64,000 bases of DNA from Lophium mytilinum (GCA_010093605.1 MU004195.1:932708-996707); one strand, 5' to 3'; shown: positions 33,410-46,820, counted from the stretch's first letter. Numbers and translations: made by a program. The notes: generated from the letters alone by a model not told the origin.

Positions 33410-36400
33410 TTAATCCAGCCTACGATGCTTGGCAATGATGGTGCACGGCTCTTTCGAATGCCATGCCCTCAGCCCAGCCTCTGCGAGAATATGCCCTTGG
33501 AGCAGGCCCGTTCCACTGCGGACTCTAGCTCCTTCTCCTTTCTCTTCTTCGTCGACCCAGACCTGGATTTCATCAATACTGGCGCTGACTTCGAATACTC
33601 CACTACATAGCAGGACTATGCCAAGCTCGGACTCCACTGTCTCGGCAGGCTGTAGCAAAGGCAGCTTTCTTTGGAGTACCCCTGTCCACGAAAACCTCTT
33701 GTCCAAATCAAGTGCAGCATTATGCGGTAGATTAGCAAGGGAAGGCTGAAGTCGAAGCAGCGGGTAGATTGGAGCTGAAGACCGGTTGTGTATCCTCGTC
33801 TTCAGGGTGAGAAACTCGTCGACATAAACCTCGAACTTGGCAGCTCCCGTCTGCCGCACCGCTTTATCATCATCTTCGTAATCAGAAGCAATGTGCATCG
33901 TGATCTTCAGGTCGTCGAGTCTAATGGCTTCGACCATTCTGGAGGTTAAGCGGATGCCTCGCAGGTCAATATCCCCGTGTCGAGCATTGCCTTCCTCCTT
34001 CCAGGAGCCGCGAATGCATTTCAATAGGCCATCACGGTACCAAAATGCTTCCCGGTTGGCCCTCTCAATTTCCGGAGAAATTTGACTTGCACTGACGACG
34101 AATTGGCGCTGGTTTGCGGGGTTCAAAGATGGGATCGCAGCAAACGGATTCTTGAGGTATGTTTTGGGTAATAGAACGGCGATTCGGTTGATGTGGCCTG
34201 GTTGAATGACCTCATGGACGGTATAGGCTCTTGACCATTCTTTGTCGTTGATCTCGTGGTTTGGGGGTTTATCTCGTACTTGAATCGATATTGACAACGG
34301 GTTCGGCCAAGCGTTCCGCAGATCAAGAAGAAGCATGCAGTGCTCATCGTCGTGTCCTGATAACCCGATTTTGCTTAGCAGTGTGTGAAATCGATTGTCG
34401 CCCTTCTCAGTAGACTCTGCTCTTGGCCTGGAAGGAGTTGATTGACCCTGGCCTGACTTCCGTAATTGGTTCGACCATGCAAAATCGCCAGTAAAAGGCA
34501 GTATATCAGGTCGGTGCAACTGTATGCTAGCATTGACCGTAACAGAAATAGGCACAGCCAGTTGTCGAGTGAAGAATCTATCTTTGACCTCTGATCGTGG
34601 CTTCCCTAAATTCGCGTAGTCAAATTGGATGATGCCATCGGTCAGTCGTACCCTTCCCGTAACCTCGATCTCGAATGAGGCCTTTTCGCCAGGCTTGATT
34701 TCGAACGCCTCGTCTTCACTCGCTTTACACCAGCGAAAAGATGGGTAATGTGCTAGTTGTACCTCTAGCTCGTGTAGCTCTGATGGCGGGAGATCCTTAT
34801 TTGACATAGCTGCCTGGATAGCTGCGCTCGCTGAATCTTGGAAGGATATATGGATGAAGTCGACGGAAGTAGTTTTGGAGATATTGTGGAGAGTGATTGA
34901 GAATTTTTTCCTTTCGCCTTCAAGAACCATCAAAGCTGATTGCGGAAGAGAGACGCTAGAAAGTACAGCGAGAGGCTGTTCGGGAATGACAGTCATAGCC
35001 ATCGACACAGGAGTGGGGAGTTTCGTTGATGTTGTCTCTGTGGCCTGTGATGTGGTTGACTCACCAGAGACTGGACGTGAAGGAGGTGAAGGTTTCGAGG
35101 CTTGAAGCCCAATGTTCTTTATTTTCGTGTCTGGTTCTGGTCTCCACGGATCCGCGTAGATGGGAAACGTACGTTCTCTGCATCCTTTTATTTTAACAAC
35201 GCACCCAGAGATGTTCAGGGTTCCTGAATTACCAGCAGTTGCCCCCAGCGAGAATTTTTGGGTCCGATACGGTCCCAATATCAAAGATCTTCGAAAAGCC
35301 TTGAAAGTGGTACCATCACCAGCGAGTCTCAAGGATTCAACCTCTACTTCGAAATCGTAAGGATTTTGGAGCGCCACAACAAATCCATACTCCTCATTCG
35401 CTACCATGAAGTGCTCTGCGAAATCAGTATCGACTTGTTTGAGAAACGGATTGTGTATGAATGGGCCGTCTTTAGCCGAAGATATCTTGCTTAGATCGTC
35501 CTGGCGGTGTTGAATGAGCAAGCGTGGTCGGGGAGCCTCTATGGTGTACAAACCCCGAAGGAGAAAGTCGTCCCAGTAGTCGGTTTCAATGTTTTGTAGG
35601 CCTAAGCTGCTGGCAGCTCCAACCATACGTGTGATTTTGGTCGCTAGCCGAATCTGCTCCTCTCTAGCTAAAGATACGAACACCTCCGTACTGTTTGGAT
35701 GAGGCGCTGTCCCAGGGCCCGCAATCCTCAGAAGAGCCGCTGTGTAGTGAAGCACACCCTGGAAGTCAGGCAACGCCTCGCAGAAGTCTATGCACATCCT
35801 CAAGATGTCAAGTTTGAGATTGAGATTCCCAAACGATCTCATAGAGGAGGCATTTAACAGTGCTTTGAGCGAAGTATCGTCTCCATTGACATTGCAATGG
35901 TCGTAGTGTGTAGATCCGTTCGTCATGCTAGGCTGGCCTAGCGCACCCAACGATGGCGCTCTTTGATCAGGAATTCCATATATAGCGCACAACAAACCGA
36001 GGAACGCATCAATGCCACTTTCGACTTCTCCGTCTCCAAGGTTGATCGATCCAGCACCTGAGGCACCTCCACTGGCCATATTAAGAGCGGCTAGACCTGC
36101 CGCCGGGTGAACACCCATCTCCGCGGCCCCAACCTTTCGAGCTTGAACAAGCCCAGGAATCAACGAAGCGACAAATTCTTTCATGACAATAGCCTTCTTT
36201 CTCTGAAGCCCGAGTGACGAAAGCACTGATGCCAGTCCAGCTAGTATCATAATGCGGTCGGTCGCAGTCATGCTCCCGGTTTCCAAAGGAGTGGGAAACG
36301 CACGGAACACTAAGGCGGCAATTTCATATCTCGTTGGAGAAATCGTGGGCCTCGGTAACGATAGTGTGAATGTAGGTACTAGTGGACTACCTCGAACAAG

Positions 36401-38128
36401 ATGCTGAAGTGAATCATCGTTCAACTTACCACCGCAAAGATTCATCGCAGTAAGAATCTTGGAAAACCGTATAATGCACTCTGAAAAAGCCAGTTGGGGC
36501 GGAGCCTCGCCAGGGAAATTAGCTGCTCGGGAGTAAAGATTAAGAGTCATGTTTATTAGGTCCGGAAGGACGGAGTTGAGGTTTTGCATCGCAACCGAGT
36601 GGCTAGCGGGCTTGGGAAGGGTGGCAGCAGATAAATCTGAAACGCTGTTGGATGGCGTATGCTGTGGCGATTTGGTAGTTGATGATTTTTCTGACGCTGG
36701 ATAGCAGATTGATGGAACCTGGGAATTTGATATGGTTAGCAGATGATTGAAGAAATTGAGCGCCAGACCTTTCCGAAGTTAGCGTCTCTTGATAGGCACT
36801 ACTAACCTGAAAGTCCATTCCCGACCACGCAAATAGTAGCAGGCAGACGAGTATGTTTTCGAGCCCTTTCGCGTGCCACAGATGATCGCTAAATGCACGT
36901 GCTCTTGTAGCATTTTCAACTAGTTCTTTCATTGCGTCTTGCCATCGGCCCGCACACAGGTACAATGTGCCAATAACGATACCAACTCGGCCCCGGCCCT
37001 TGTTACGTGTTCTTTCTCCAACGCCACCAGGCCCAAACCCATGGACTGAAACTCTATCACGACTCGAGTCTCTATTAGTCGCATTCGACTGGGACGTAGA
37101 GCTGTTGGTACGTGATAGAATATTAGAAACGGACACTCCCGGTATCTCATCGAATGTTCTTGCTGGTGGTATCTGTGTATCTGAAGTACTTGGCGACGTC
37201 GACCTCGAGTCTCCCGTCGAATCGCCACGGATGCTCGTAGCTGCGGAAGAGGAAGAAGGTAATACTGGCATCGACATGCGTTGAAGATTGTTCGGTGGAT
37301 TGGTTGCGGGAGAATCCGGCCGGGAAGTTGATATTGCCTGCGAACTTCTTCTTTGAAGCTGAGTAAGAGAATCCGGCATCATCCAATCCGAAGCGTCCGA
37401 GTTGCTACCATGGTGAGACGATGTAGGCGACTTCACCGTTGGGAGTGCCTGAAGCGACTTTGCCAACGTGGTCATTTCCGCTAACAGGGTAGCTGTCAAA
37501 TCGCACATGAATGTTTTCATTGTAGTTGTTTTAAGCTGTGATGGGGGAGGAACAAGTATGGTTTCCTCGAGTAGACCTGTCGGACGTGCTTGATGAGGAC
37601 AATCAAACACCATAAGCCTGTGTAGATACACCCGAGGGTACTGTTCACGAAGATCATCAACAGCCTGTCGAAGTTCTTCTGCGCTCTGATAAGATTCTTC
37701 AACATTCGCATGTCCATCTTTGGATGCGACATCTGCAGCATCGGGCACGGCTGACAGCCAGGCATATTCCTTGGCGTCAGCGATTCCAATTACCAAGAGT
37801 GGTTCTCTGAACTGCTCGAAAGGCGACAATGCGAGATGAGACGGCGTAGGTAATGATGTTGAGAGTTCATAAAGCAGCACACCGGTAGGGAAAGCCAGTG
37901 GGGAGAACATATCTACAGGGGTCGTGATCAGTAACTAGCTTGACATTCTCCTCAGAGGGACTCCGTACTTCTATCAGGGCGAGCATCAGGACTGATGTCT
38001 CCGAGACGGACCATGCATTCTGGCTGCAGGCGATCCACGAAATTTAGGAACCGAGATCGTTTGATTCTTCCCACCGGCAAGAGAAGGGTGCGGATTCTCG
38101 CCGGCGCGATGGGTGAAAGAGGATCCAT
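33410..38128 (-). CDS. TRS120: TRAPPII complex subunit Trs120 (TRAPPC9)
   Basis: Exons 38128-37969, 37912-36807 and 36718-33410 give 1,524 residues, normal for filamentous fungi. Trs120 is a TRAPPII-specific subunit; the complex is the exchange factor for Ypt31/32 (Rab11) at the late Golgi. The N-terminus shows SPIAPARIRTLLLPVGRIKR and, over the first junction, NMFSPLAFPTGVLLYEL; later SGMDFQ joins VPSICYPASEKS. Residues about 160-300 are a Ser/Thr-rich, likely disordered insert. The C-terminal half is beta-rich with immunoglobulin-like repeats (for example VSLPQSALMVLEGERKKFSI), as in the family. An ATG 12 bp further upstream (MEMVMDP) is a possible start; I prefer MDPLSPIAP by family comparison. 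Confidence 0.93.
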
Positions 38129-38911
38129 CACCATCTCCACATCGGGAACGTTCGTCAGGGTGGCAGGAATCTATGTGTCGATGAAGTTCGATCTGAATCT
38201 GATCATTGTGCAACCTGGGAGCAGTGTAAACACCTGGAATATCGAATACCGTTGTTAATTCTGGGGTTGAAGTTCCGTCGGTGAGGCCTAGGGCTTGGCG
38301 CTGCTAGGCTGCTTTTAGAATGGCGCGTGTTCTATTCTAACGGCTTCAGCACATCCCTGAAGACCTCCTGCTGTCAACAACCTTGGACATCACAGCTCCA
38401 AACCTGCCCCTTCACACGACCCAGCTCTCTCTTTCCTCATTTTCCTTGTCTCAGGATTGCTTGGTGTCTTTCTACAGCGTGCACGCATACTCTCCTACTA
38501 GTGGTTCTCGTGCATCCTCAGCTCGACTTGCCACCTAGGCTGCGAGATACGTCAGCTTAAAGCGAATGTTCGAGAGACAACTCAGCCACGGTTCCACTCT
38601 CTCACCCAATATTTCCTACCTTGGGGACGCTCCAGTGGAGCCTCTGAATACATATTCAGAGCCAAGTACCTCCCCCATCATCTAGATTATCATCATCACC
38701 CCGGCAGCTTCCTCTTCTATAAAACTACGCCTCGCACCGACCCCCCGTACGGAGCTATTGCTCATCATTATTAGCAGGCCGTTGATCGGTTCTGCCGCTT
38801 TGGACGACGCCAGCCAGCGTGCTCCGCGACTACCGCTTCAAGGCCCTGTTCAGATTTTGATCAAATTAACTGTCTGGGGTGCCAACGTGCTACTCTTATC
38901 TACTTGTAGCT
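38129..38911. other. Divergent promoter region
   Basis: About 780 bases separate two divergently transcribed large genes (Trs120 and the ATPase/protease-like gene), so it probably holds both promoters. C/T-rich patches occur on the plus strand near 38360-38540. Short plus frames are unsupported. Confidence 0.5.
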
Positions 38912-41900
38912 ATGGCCACTATGGATTTTGCGCGACTGCGCAACCAGGCTATGAACGATGGCCAAGACAGTGAAGTCACCGTGAACACACGAGCGCTCAT
39001 AGACAAAGTCTTGGCGCGTTACTCTTCCGAACACACGACGCTGAGAGAACTGATACAAAACGCCTCCGACGCTGGAGCAAGCACTGTCGTCATAAAGTAC
39101 GAGACAGATCCATCCCTAAATGTCCCCGCGCCGCAATCCTCTGATGAGTCCGTACTGCTAAAGCACGTGATTCAGCATCACACGCTTAGACGACTTACTG
39201 TTTCCAACAACGGACAGCCATTCTCGAACGCAGACTGGAGTCGACTGAAGAGCATCGCAGACGGGAACCCCGATGAAACTAAAATTGGAGCGTTCGGAGT
39301 CGGCTTTTATAGCGTCTTTGCCGACTGCGATGAGCCTTTTGTTGTATCAGGAAATAAGATGATGGCTTTTTACTGGAAAGGGAATACACTTTCGACGAAG
39401 GTCGCGGTTTTGAGTCCTGAACAGTCTTCGTCCGACACGACCTTCTCCCTGAAATATCGTCAAGCCAACCCTTCGTCACCCTCTTACAATCCCTCCAAGG
39501 CGCCCAACCTCCCCTCACTATGCCAATTTCTCTCCACTAGCCTTACTTTTGTTGGGCTTAGCTCGATAGAGCTACACCTGGATGGTCATAAGATTGCCTC
39601 TTTTGGAAAGAAAACGTCTCCACCTTCGGACATCCAAATTCCTGCTGGCTTAAATCCCAAAACCGAAGGTGGCCTCATGACAGTATCACGGGTATCCCGG
39701 CAGAGCTCACAGATAGATTCTGTGTGGAGTAATGTTATAGCTACCGCACAGAATCCTGCTAGACGCGTCGTTGATGCAGTACCTGCAGAAATAAAGAACG
39801 CGGGCTCTTCTTTAAAAAGTTTCTTCTCGAAACTTTCAGGAAATGCACAGACGAATTCTAGAGCGGCAAGACCTCTTATTCCCGTCGAAAAGCCTGTCAC
39901 ATTTGGAGAGGATATCTCGGGTGAATCTCGTGCGGTCATTTTCTTGCAAGTCTGTACCGTAGAGGCCGACACGCATGTGACACGTGGATTCTCTGCCGAG
40001 ATTGAACGAGCAACCAAGAAGCCGCCACCAAAGAAGACAAAAGTTGCGCTACTGACGTCTCCTTTCCAAGAGATATCAGAATCCCTTTCAACGGCGTCCG
40101 GCACAACATCCGGGCTCTCGGCAAAAATCTTTGCTGACATCCTTCCCACGAATGCTGGCCGGATCTTCATTGGATTTCCGACCGCTCAAACCACTGGCAT
40201 TTTAGCGCACGTATCCGCGCCTTCTTTAATTCCCACTGTGGAGCGGGAAAGCATCGATCTCAATGCTCGTTACATAAGTAACTGGAATTACGAGCTTTTG
40301 AGGGTCGCTGGATTGGCGGCCCGCATTTCCTACGTGCTGGATATATCCGAGATCAAAGCTAAGACCGCAAGCGACGGTACTGGTGTGCCTTCTTTGATAC
40401 CAAAGGCAGCCTATGTACTTCAGCAGTACAGTTCCAGTCTCTCAGCTCCGTCAGGACTAGTCGGACAGACGATCGAAGATGCGTTCTGGTCTTGCAGCAA
40501 GGAGCGTTCCATCGATATATTATCCTCGAAAGGTGTTCTGCCGAGCAAATCTGTTCGAATGCCTGCTGAGACTTTGAGTTTCCTGGGTGAAGTTCCGATG
40601 GTACCTCAAGAATTAGCAACTGGGGCCATGGCGTTTATGCTTAGCCTCCACAACCGCGGATTTATTTCTGATTTGACTATGGAAGATATCAGAAAGGGCC
40701 TTGAAGCACGTGCCTTGACCGATACAGAGCTCATGGAGTTTCTCAAATGGTGCAGTAGCAAGCTGGACTCCGGAGAACTGGATCCCCCTAGTGTACGAAA
40801 TCTCTTTGCCGTTACCATTGCTGCTTTACAGGATAACAGCACGGATGCTGGTTCTGGCACTATCCTTCAACTATCCACAGTTGAGAGCTATGTCAACTCT
40901 TCGCGAATCAATCCCACTTTGCCAATTCCATCCTGGACGATGCCGTTCAAATTCACGAACTCGATTCCTGTCAAGCAACTACAGATGTTCGGGTGGCAAG
41001 AGTTGTCCATCGTGGGCTGGCTTCGATTCATGACTAGCGGGAACAATCTCGCCAATCTCCTGGCATCCGAAAGTCTGGCTACTCAAACTCTTACACTGAT
41101 TTCCAAAGGCTGGGACCAGATAGATGTAAGTTCGAAGGAAGCCGTGCGAAACATTCTCGCCCCGCACCCCGTTTTACCAACCAAAATGGGAATGAGGCGT
41201 CCAGAAGAGGCCTATTTCACAACGGTCAAACTTTTTGACGACCTTCCGACGGTGAAGCCGTTTCCAGGAGTAAAAGATAAGTTTCTCCTGGCTCTTGGAG
41301 TACGTAAGACGATCGAGCTATCCGTTGTGTTCGAGCGAATGAAAGCGCCCCAAGGCGGTCAAGATGCCAAGATCAGCTGGAGCCATATGGAACTCATTCG
41401 CTATTTTGCCTCCGTGCTGCAGGAAATTCCACAGCAAGACTTGGAGCGTCTACGAGAGACAGCCTTTCTCCCCGGAATTGGTTCTGCATCGAAACCAGAT
41501 CAGCTGTTCAAGGCCAGAGATCTGTATGCGCCCGCTCCTTCCATCGGCGCCCTAGGCTTAACGCAAATCAAACTACCTCAAGAGCTCCAATCACAGCCTC
41601 GCGAAAAGAAGTTCCTTCTCGCTCTTGGATTGATGGAATACCCATCCGCTTTGACCATAATAAAAATAATGGAAGGGGCGGGCCGAACCAATAATCGTCA
41701 TCTTTACGATCTTTCGTTGGTATACTTTTTGCAGAACTACTTTGTCAATGGATACGAGAAGGACAAAGCAAAGATATCTACGCTTAAGATTCCGTTCCTG
41801 CCAACCGAGCAAGTCGACTTCCCAACTCTCGTAGCGCCGTTCCAGTGCTACAGCAATGAGGCCGCCGATTGTTTTGGTTATGCAATCATCCGAGCTGATA

Positions 41901-44164
41901 TATCTCCACACGCAGATAAACTTGGGCTACAAAGGGACCCTCCGATCAGGGATGTCGTGCAAAAGCTGTTGTCGCAGCCTGTTAAGAGCAAGATTGAGGC
42001 CGAAGTCAAATTCTCGTATATAGCCACCAGATTAGGGGATCTAGATTTCACCAAACCCATGTTGACAAGTTTGAGTAGCGCCAAGATCGTTCCTATCTTC
42101 AGGAAGTACCATAGCGCTGGAGGATTCGATGGCCTCAAGGAGAAACAGTCCGGTATCTCGGAGATGCGGATACATCACTATGTGTCCCCAAACTCGGTCT
42201 TCCTCGGTATGGATCAGGAGTATCGCGACTTGATCGAGTACGTCCAGTACGGACCAGAAGCAACGACTTTTCTTCTGAAAGCCGGCGCCAAGCATGAGCC
42301 TTCTATATCCGAGCTCGCGAGGCTTCTAGCTGAGAACCCACCCAAGTTTCTCAGTACTATGGGACATGAAAAGTATCTTGGTCTACTGAGGAAGCTTGCA
42401 GAACAGGCTTCCCAGCTCTGGAAAGACAAATCGTTGGCAGATACACTCCGAAAATCCAAGATCCTACTTGGCTACAAGGATATCAAGACCGAAACGAAGA
42501 AAGAGTATGCCGATGATGACAATTATGAAGACGACGACGTTGCGGGCCTTCGTGAATGGCTATTAGTCAGCGGAAACGAGGTCACAATAATAGACGAAGT
42601 ACATTGGTATTCAAAGTTCCGGGATTATCTCATCGCAGCGCCACAAGAGGAGGTCTTGGAAACCTTCTATGAGAAATTTGGTGCAAAGAAAATCTCAGAC
42701 CAGGTGAAAGAAGAGCCGCGGATCGGAAATCCTCTCCGCGACCAAAAGTCTGCCTTGAAGCTGCAGGAAGCAATCTTCGAACGAAGTAGGCTCTTTCTCC
42801 ACGAATACGAGAGGGATGCATCTTCTCATGTGGTGCGCCATGACGCTAAGTGGCTCACCTCGAATCTGAAGGTTGAACTTGTCTCGTGAGTTCTGAGCAC
42901 GAACATTTCTTCTCACATGGTACTGACTCATATGATACATAGGGACATTTCGATACGCGTCTCGCTGCTAGACCACAACGTTGCCTATTCCCAGCGACGC
43001 ACCGCTTTCATCCGCCGTAGTGGCAGGCATCAGCGCATACTCTCCATTGTTCAGAAATACGACCACTACGACGTCAGCAGTCAGCTTATCCCTCTATTGA
43101 TCAAGCGTCCGAAGCAAAACGATGTGATTGCACTGGAGCAGATCCTGACTGAACCTCTTCGACGACTGCAACAGAAAGGCATTAACGTGGAGCGAATCCT
43201 TCGCAAGCAAGAGTACGAAGCGCGCATAGCGCAGCAACAAGAACTGAAACGTCAGGGCGAAGAGAACGCTCGAAGGGCAGAGGAGTTGAAAAGGAATCCC
43301 ATTCAGGAACAGCCCGCCAACGGTCACGTCAAAGAGCAACCTTATGAGGAGCCGTCTCGCAATGAGCTAGAATCCCCAGATCCAGCACCAACCATGCCCG
43401 GTGCCTTCGGCAGTCCCGAGCAGCCTCAACCCTCGGCTCCTCTAAACAGAAACCAACCTGCTCACAAGAACCTCTTCAATAAGTTTGCCAAGACCCTCGG
43501 CTTCGAACAAGACAAGCGGCTCTCATCCACCAACCCTCCCCAGATCTCAAAAGACCTCCAAGCCACCAAGAAGAACATCCAAAACGCCATCAGCGAGTGC
43601 CGCCCCGCGGGCCGCGACGTAATCGACTCCAAGCACCACGCCGACGCGACTGAGCTAGACAAAGGCGGCTACTGCAACGACGAGCAGGCCGAGAACATCG
43701 CGAAAGCGTACACTGTTCCCATCGACGGCATCAGCATTGATGTATACTTCGGCAAGTTCCAGCTTGAAAAACCGAGAGATATCGAGGAGCCCATTTCCGC
43801 CTTCCTGCCCCTCATCCTCTCTCTCACCAAGATTTTCGGCGTCGATCCGTCTGCTATCAATATCTTCCTCGATAGCAAGTCGAATACGGTCGCTTTCAAT
43901 CTCTCGGGCTCGCTCTTCTTCAATTTGGCTTGGTTCATGGAGCTGCACTGGAGTGAGTGGGGGACGGAGGCCGGGAAGAATAGGGCGTGGGATGCGTGGT
44001 ACCTGACGTACTGCCATGAGCTAGCGCATAACCTGGTGAAGGATCACAACGCGAGGCATCAGTGGTACCAGCAGCAGATTGCGGTCGAGTTTGCGAGGGG
44101 TTTCAGGACGAGATTAGGTGCGTACTTAGGAGGAGAGAAGACCCAGGCGAGTTTGCTCGACTAG
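38912..44164 (+). CDS. Sacsin-like HSP90-type ATPase protein with C-terminal HExxHxxxxxH motif
   Basis: Exons 38912-42885 and 42943-44164 (57-bp intron) give 1,731 residues. The start (GCTATGGCC) is preferred over an ATG 33 bp upstream by context. Residues 20-190 carry the GHKL/HSP90 ATP-binding fold: RELIQNASDAGAS with the catalytic Glu and Mg-binding Asn, DGNPDETKIGAFGVGFYS with the glycine-rich lid. This matches the fungal DUF3684 group related to sacsin and plant NO VEIN. The middle is long and helical. After a coiled-coil (about 1400-1440, rich in Gln, Glu, Lys, Arg) and a Pro-rich linker comes a conserved C-terminal domain holding HELAHNLVKDH at about 1683, with a third His at the metzincin/Wss1 spacing. 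Chaperone-like ATPase plus possible metalloprotease is inferred; no activity is known to me. Confidence 0.88.
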
Positions 44165-44813
44165 AGGTGTATGTGAATTAGCTGTTGATCAGCCGGGGAA
44201 AGAGGCTCTTGGGGTGGGGTGAACTATAGGCTTGGATAGGCGTGCATGGTTTGGAATCGGGGTTTTGTTGTGATTATAAGACTTGGCCTTGGGCTTAGAC
44301 GTTAGAGACGTAGACAAGCGTGCATATTAATACTCTACTCATGTCCCCTAGTGTAGCATCCCAGGTTTTAGCACCCTTTTAGATTCTGGTACTTCAGTAA
44401 CAGCCTCCGTATAGCCATCAACGAATGTGTCATCCCCGAAGATGTCTCGTTTGAACCCCCAAGAGCAAAGCAGAAGAGCTTGTTTATTGACGTTTGTAAC
44501 AGCCACGCGGGATATAGTTTTCTCAGTTTGGCCGCCTCTTCCATCCGGTGTAGTTCAGTGTAATGGTTAGAACACAGCGGGACCGCGACCTTCCGGTCGT
44601 GGGTGTTGAGACCCAAGTTCGATCCTTGACATCGGACACGTTCATGTCGCTTTTCTTTTGCCATTCAAGCATGTCTGAATGGTCTTTTGTGAGGAGATTA
44701 TGCGGTGTTCATTTTGGGGTATCTAGTATCTGACTAACTTATACAGGCTCCGAATTAGGTGAGTGGAGTGTCGCTAAGGCCTACTTGGAAAATCGGTCGA
44801 AGGCCCATAGCCC
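44165..44813. other. Intergenic with a tRNA-like segment
   Basis: 3' flanks of two convergent genes. The only structure seen is the tRNA-like segment at 44544-44637. Confidence 0.5.
44544..44637 (+). pseudogene. tRNA-like segment, probably a decayed tRNA
   Basis: A 94-nt stretch has a 7-bp acceptor pairing (TCCGGTG with CATCGGA, one G-U), a D-arm-like GTTC..GAAC around GTGTAATGGTTA (A-box-like), and a T-arm-like AAGTTCGATCCTT (B-box-like). Between them no proper anticodon arm forms: instead an 8-bp hairpin CCGCGACC/GGTCGTGG with loop TTCC sits inside an outer AACAC/GTGTT pair, and position 33 would not be T. I therefore treat it as a tRNA relic or tRNA-derived sequence and assign no amino acid. 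Confidence 0.35.
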
Positions 44814-46820
44814 TCAAACAGAATTAGGCCCTTCCCTAGCTTGCTCTTTCTTTTCGTGGTCCAAAAGCCACCGCATCGATTTCTCTAGGTCTTCCCGATC
44901 TTCCTCTGTGCACTCCGGGTCTTCCTCGGAATCCTTTCGTGCATGCTTCCGGATCTCTGTAAACATCGCAACTGCCGTTTCGAAGAGTTCGTGTAGAATC
45001 CAGCCGTCGGAACTCAAGCCGAAGTCTTCAGACAGAGCCTGCCATACGTATTGGCAGCCGTTAAAGCTTTCTGCTTGATCCTTGTGTTTCTTAAGCTCGG
45101 TGGCGGAGAATTGATAGGGGCAAGGCGCAGCAATGCCTAAGCTTTCCCAGTCTCTAGTCGAGTGAGTCAGTTAGACTCGATAGGTAGAAATACGAGGATG
45201 AAGTATAGAAGCTCGTACCTTTCCAGTCGTTTCAGAATCTCCCGGAGCCTGCAGAGCTCGCCACTCCATGTGCCCACCGCGAAGCACATAAGGTCCGTTA
45301 TTCTATCGCGATGAGGATACGTGAGTGCTTTATGAAGTAGAGGGTTCCGCGCTTCTGTCTTCTGGCTGTAGAGGCGCGATTGTATAGATCGAGCTATCTT
45401 GTCACGTATCTTTCCCTTCTCTTCGTCATCCAACTCCTTGAAGTTTTCCGGTAGCTCTAGCATTGAATCTCCAGTATGGCGTAAACAACGAGGCACTTCC
45501 GCTGAAGCAAAAAGCGGCTTGACGGAGATAGCCTGCCAATCAAAAATGTTCGTGATTTTGCCTTCGTGAACTAACACGTTCTGGTCGTGAAGCTCTGTGT
45601 TCCGCAGCCGGAACGACAAGAAATCCGGCTCTTTAGGTGCGATCAAGGGAGTTACGCGAAGGTACTTGCGGAGCATCTCGATGTGAGCTTCTGGAAATCG
45701 CTGGTTGTAGCCCACGCTCCATCGATTGGTCATGTCAAGATTTTCCGGAGCCGCAAATCGGCGGAGCCAGGCGATTTCAGTATGGGCGATGGATTCGTAG
45801 TAGTCCTGAGCTGTGTGCCCTATTGAGGTATGAGCAAGTCTCTGAAGAAAGTAGATCAAGAGACGACGAACAAGGACCACGGCTGAGACCCATATCCGAT
45901 TTTCCTTTCTCTGAGAATTCTCTCTCGGTCGTGGGACCGATGACAAACCTAGGAAGGCTCACTCTAGTATCTTCAGAGAAGTCGCCGGTAATATTTACTT
46001 CTTCACAACCAGGTAAGTCCTGATCAGCATAGTATAGAGCACCAGACCTATATATAGATTTTCAGTATTGACCTACATATCAATTACCATGATACTGACT
46101 TGCTGAAAGACACCGAAAGAAATTTCTTCTCAAGATCAACAAGCTCGTCGATGATCTTCTCTCTCTCATAAAGGCTCATTTTGTCCCAAAGATACACCAG
46201 CTTAGTACCTGTTTCCTCCCGTTAGATTTCCACGAATGTCGATCTTCTCCAATGGAATTACGCATACCTTTCACCTTCTCCGTAACTACATATTCCGCCC
46301 CCACCGCATTCTCCTTCGCACACCATGCAAGCACCTTCGGCACCGGCACCCCCATGACGCTGCTCGCAAAATCCATAGTCGCGACCTCTGACGCGATCGT
46401 ATACGTCTCTACACCCGCGATAGGATGAGGCACTCTCACCTCAACCTCCGAGCCGTCATCCATCACAAGATCAAAGAGTTTGAAGTAATGAGTCTCCCAC
46501 ACTTTCTTCATGGAAACACATGACTGCGCGCCAGCGGCCTTAGCGGCTATTTTCTTGAGCTCATCGACGTTGAATTCGCGGTGGCGATCGCGGAGACTTT
46601 GGGTCTCGTTCCAGAGGAAGCGGCCATACGTGTAATTGAAGTAGTCTTCGGAATGGTCTGGGGTTTGGTTCGGTATGGAAGCTGGGGATGGGGATGGGGT
46701 GGATAGATGCCTGATTTGCTGCGCCGCAATCTGGGGAAGCGTTTTAGGAAAGATTCTGAAGGACGGAGTGCATTTAGGGAGTATTGCGGTGACTCGAACG
46801 AAAGCTCTAGGGGCGAGCAT
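44814..46820 (-). CDS. AIM9-like mitochondrial phosphotransferase (APH fold)
   Basis: Five exons (46820-46268, 46208-46100, 46047-45872, 45819-45219, 45153-44814) give 592 residues; junctions restore SKSGALYYADQDLP and RGPWHTAQDYYE, both typical. The N-terminus MLAPRAFVRVTAILPK with many Arg and no acids looks like a mitochondrial presequence. The kinase-like APH fold follows (RFLWNETQSLRDRHREFNV, VASEVATM-like SEVATMDF, VPVPKVLAW). It fits the 'altered inheritance of mitochondria protein 9' group. The catalytic loop reads NTELHDQNVLV where aminoglycoside-phosphotransferase relatives usually have HxDLHxxNI, so the His is Asn and the catalytic Asp is Glu; the metal-binding FDWQ is intact. Activity is therefore doubtful. 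One donor (GTTCGT) is weak. Confidence 0.87.
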
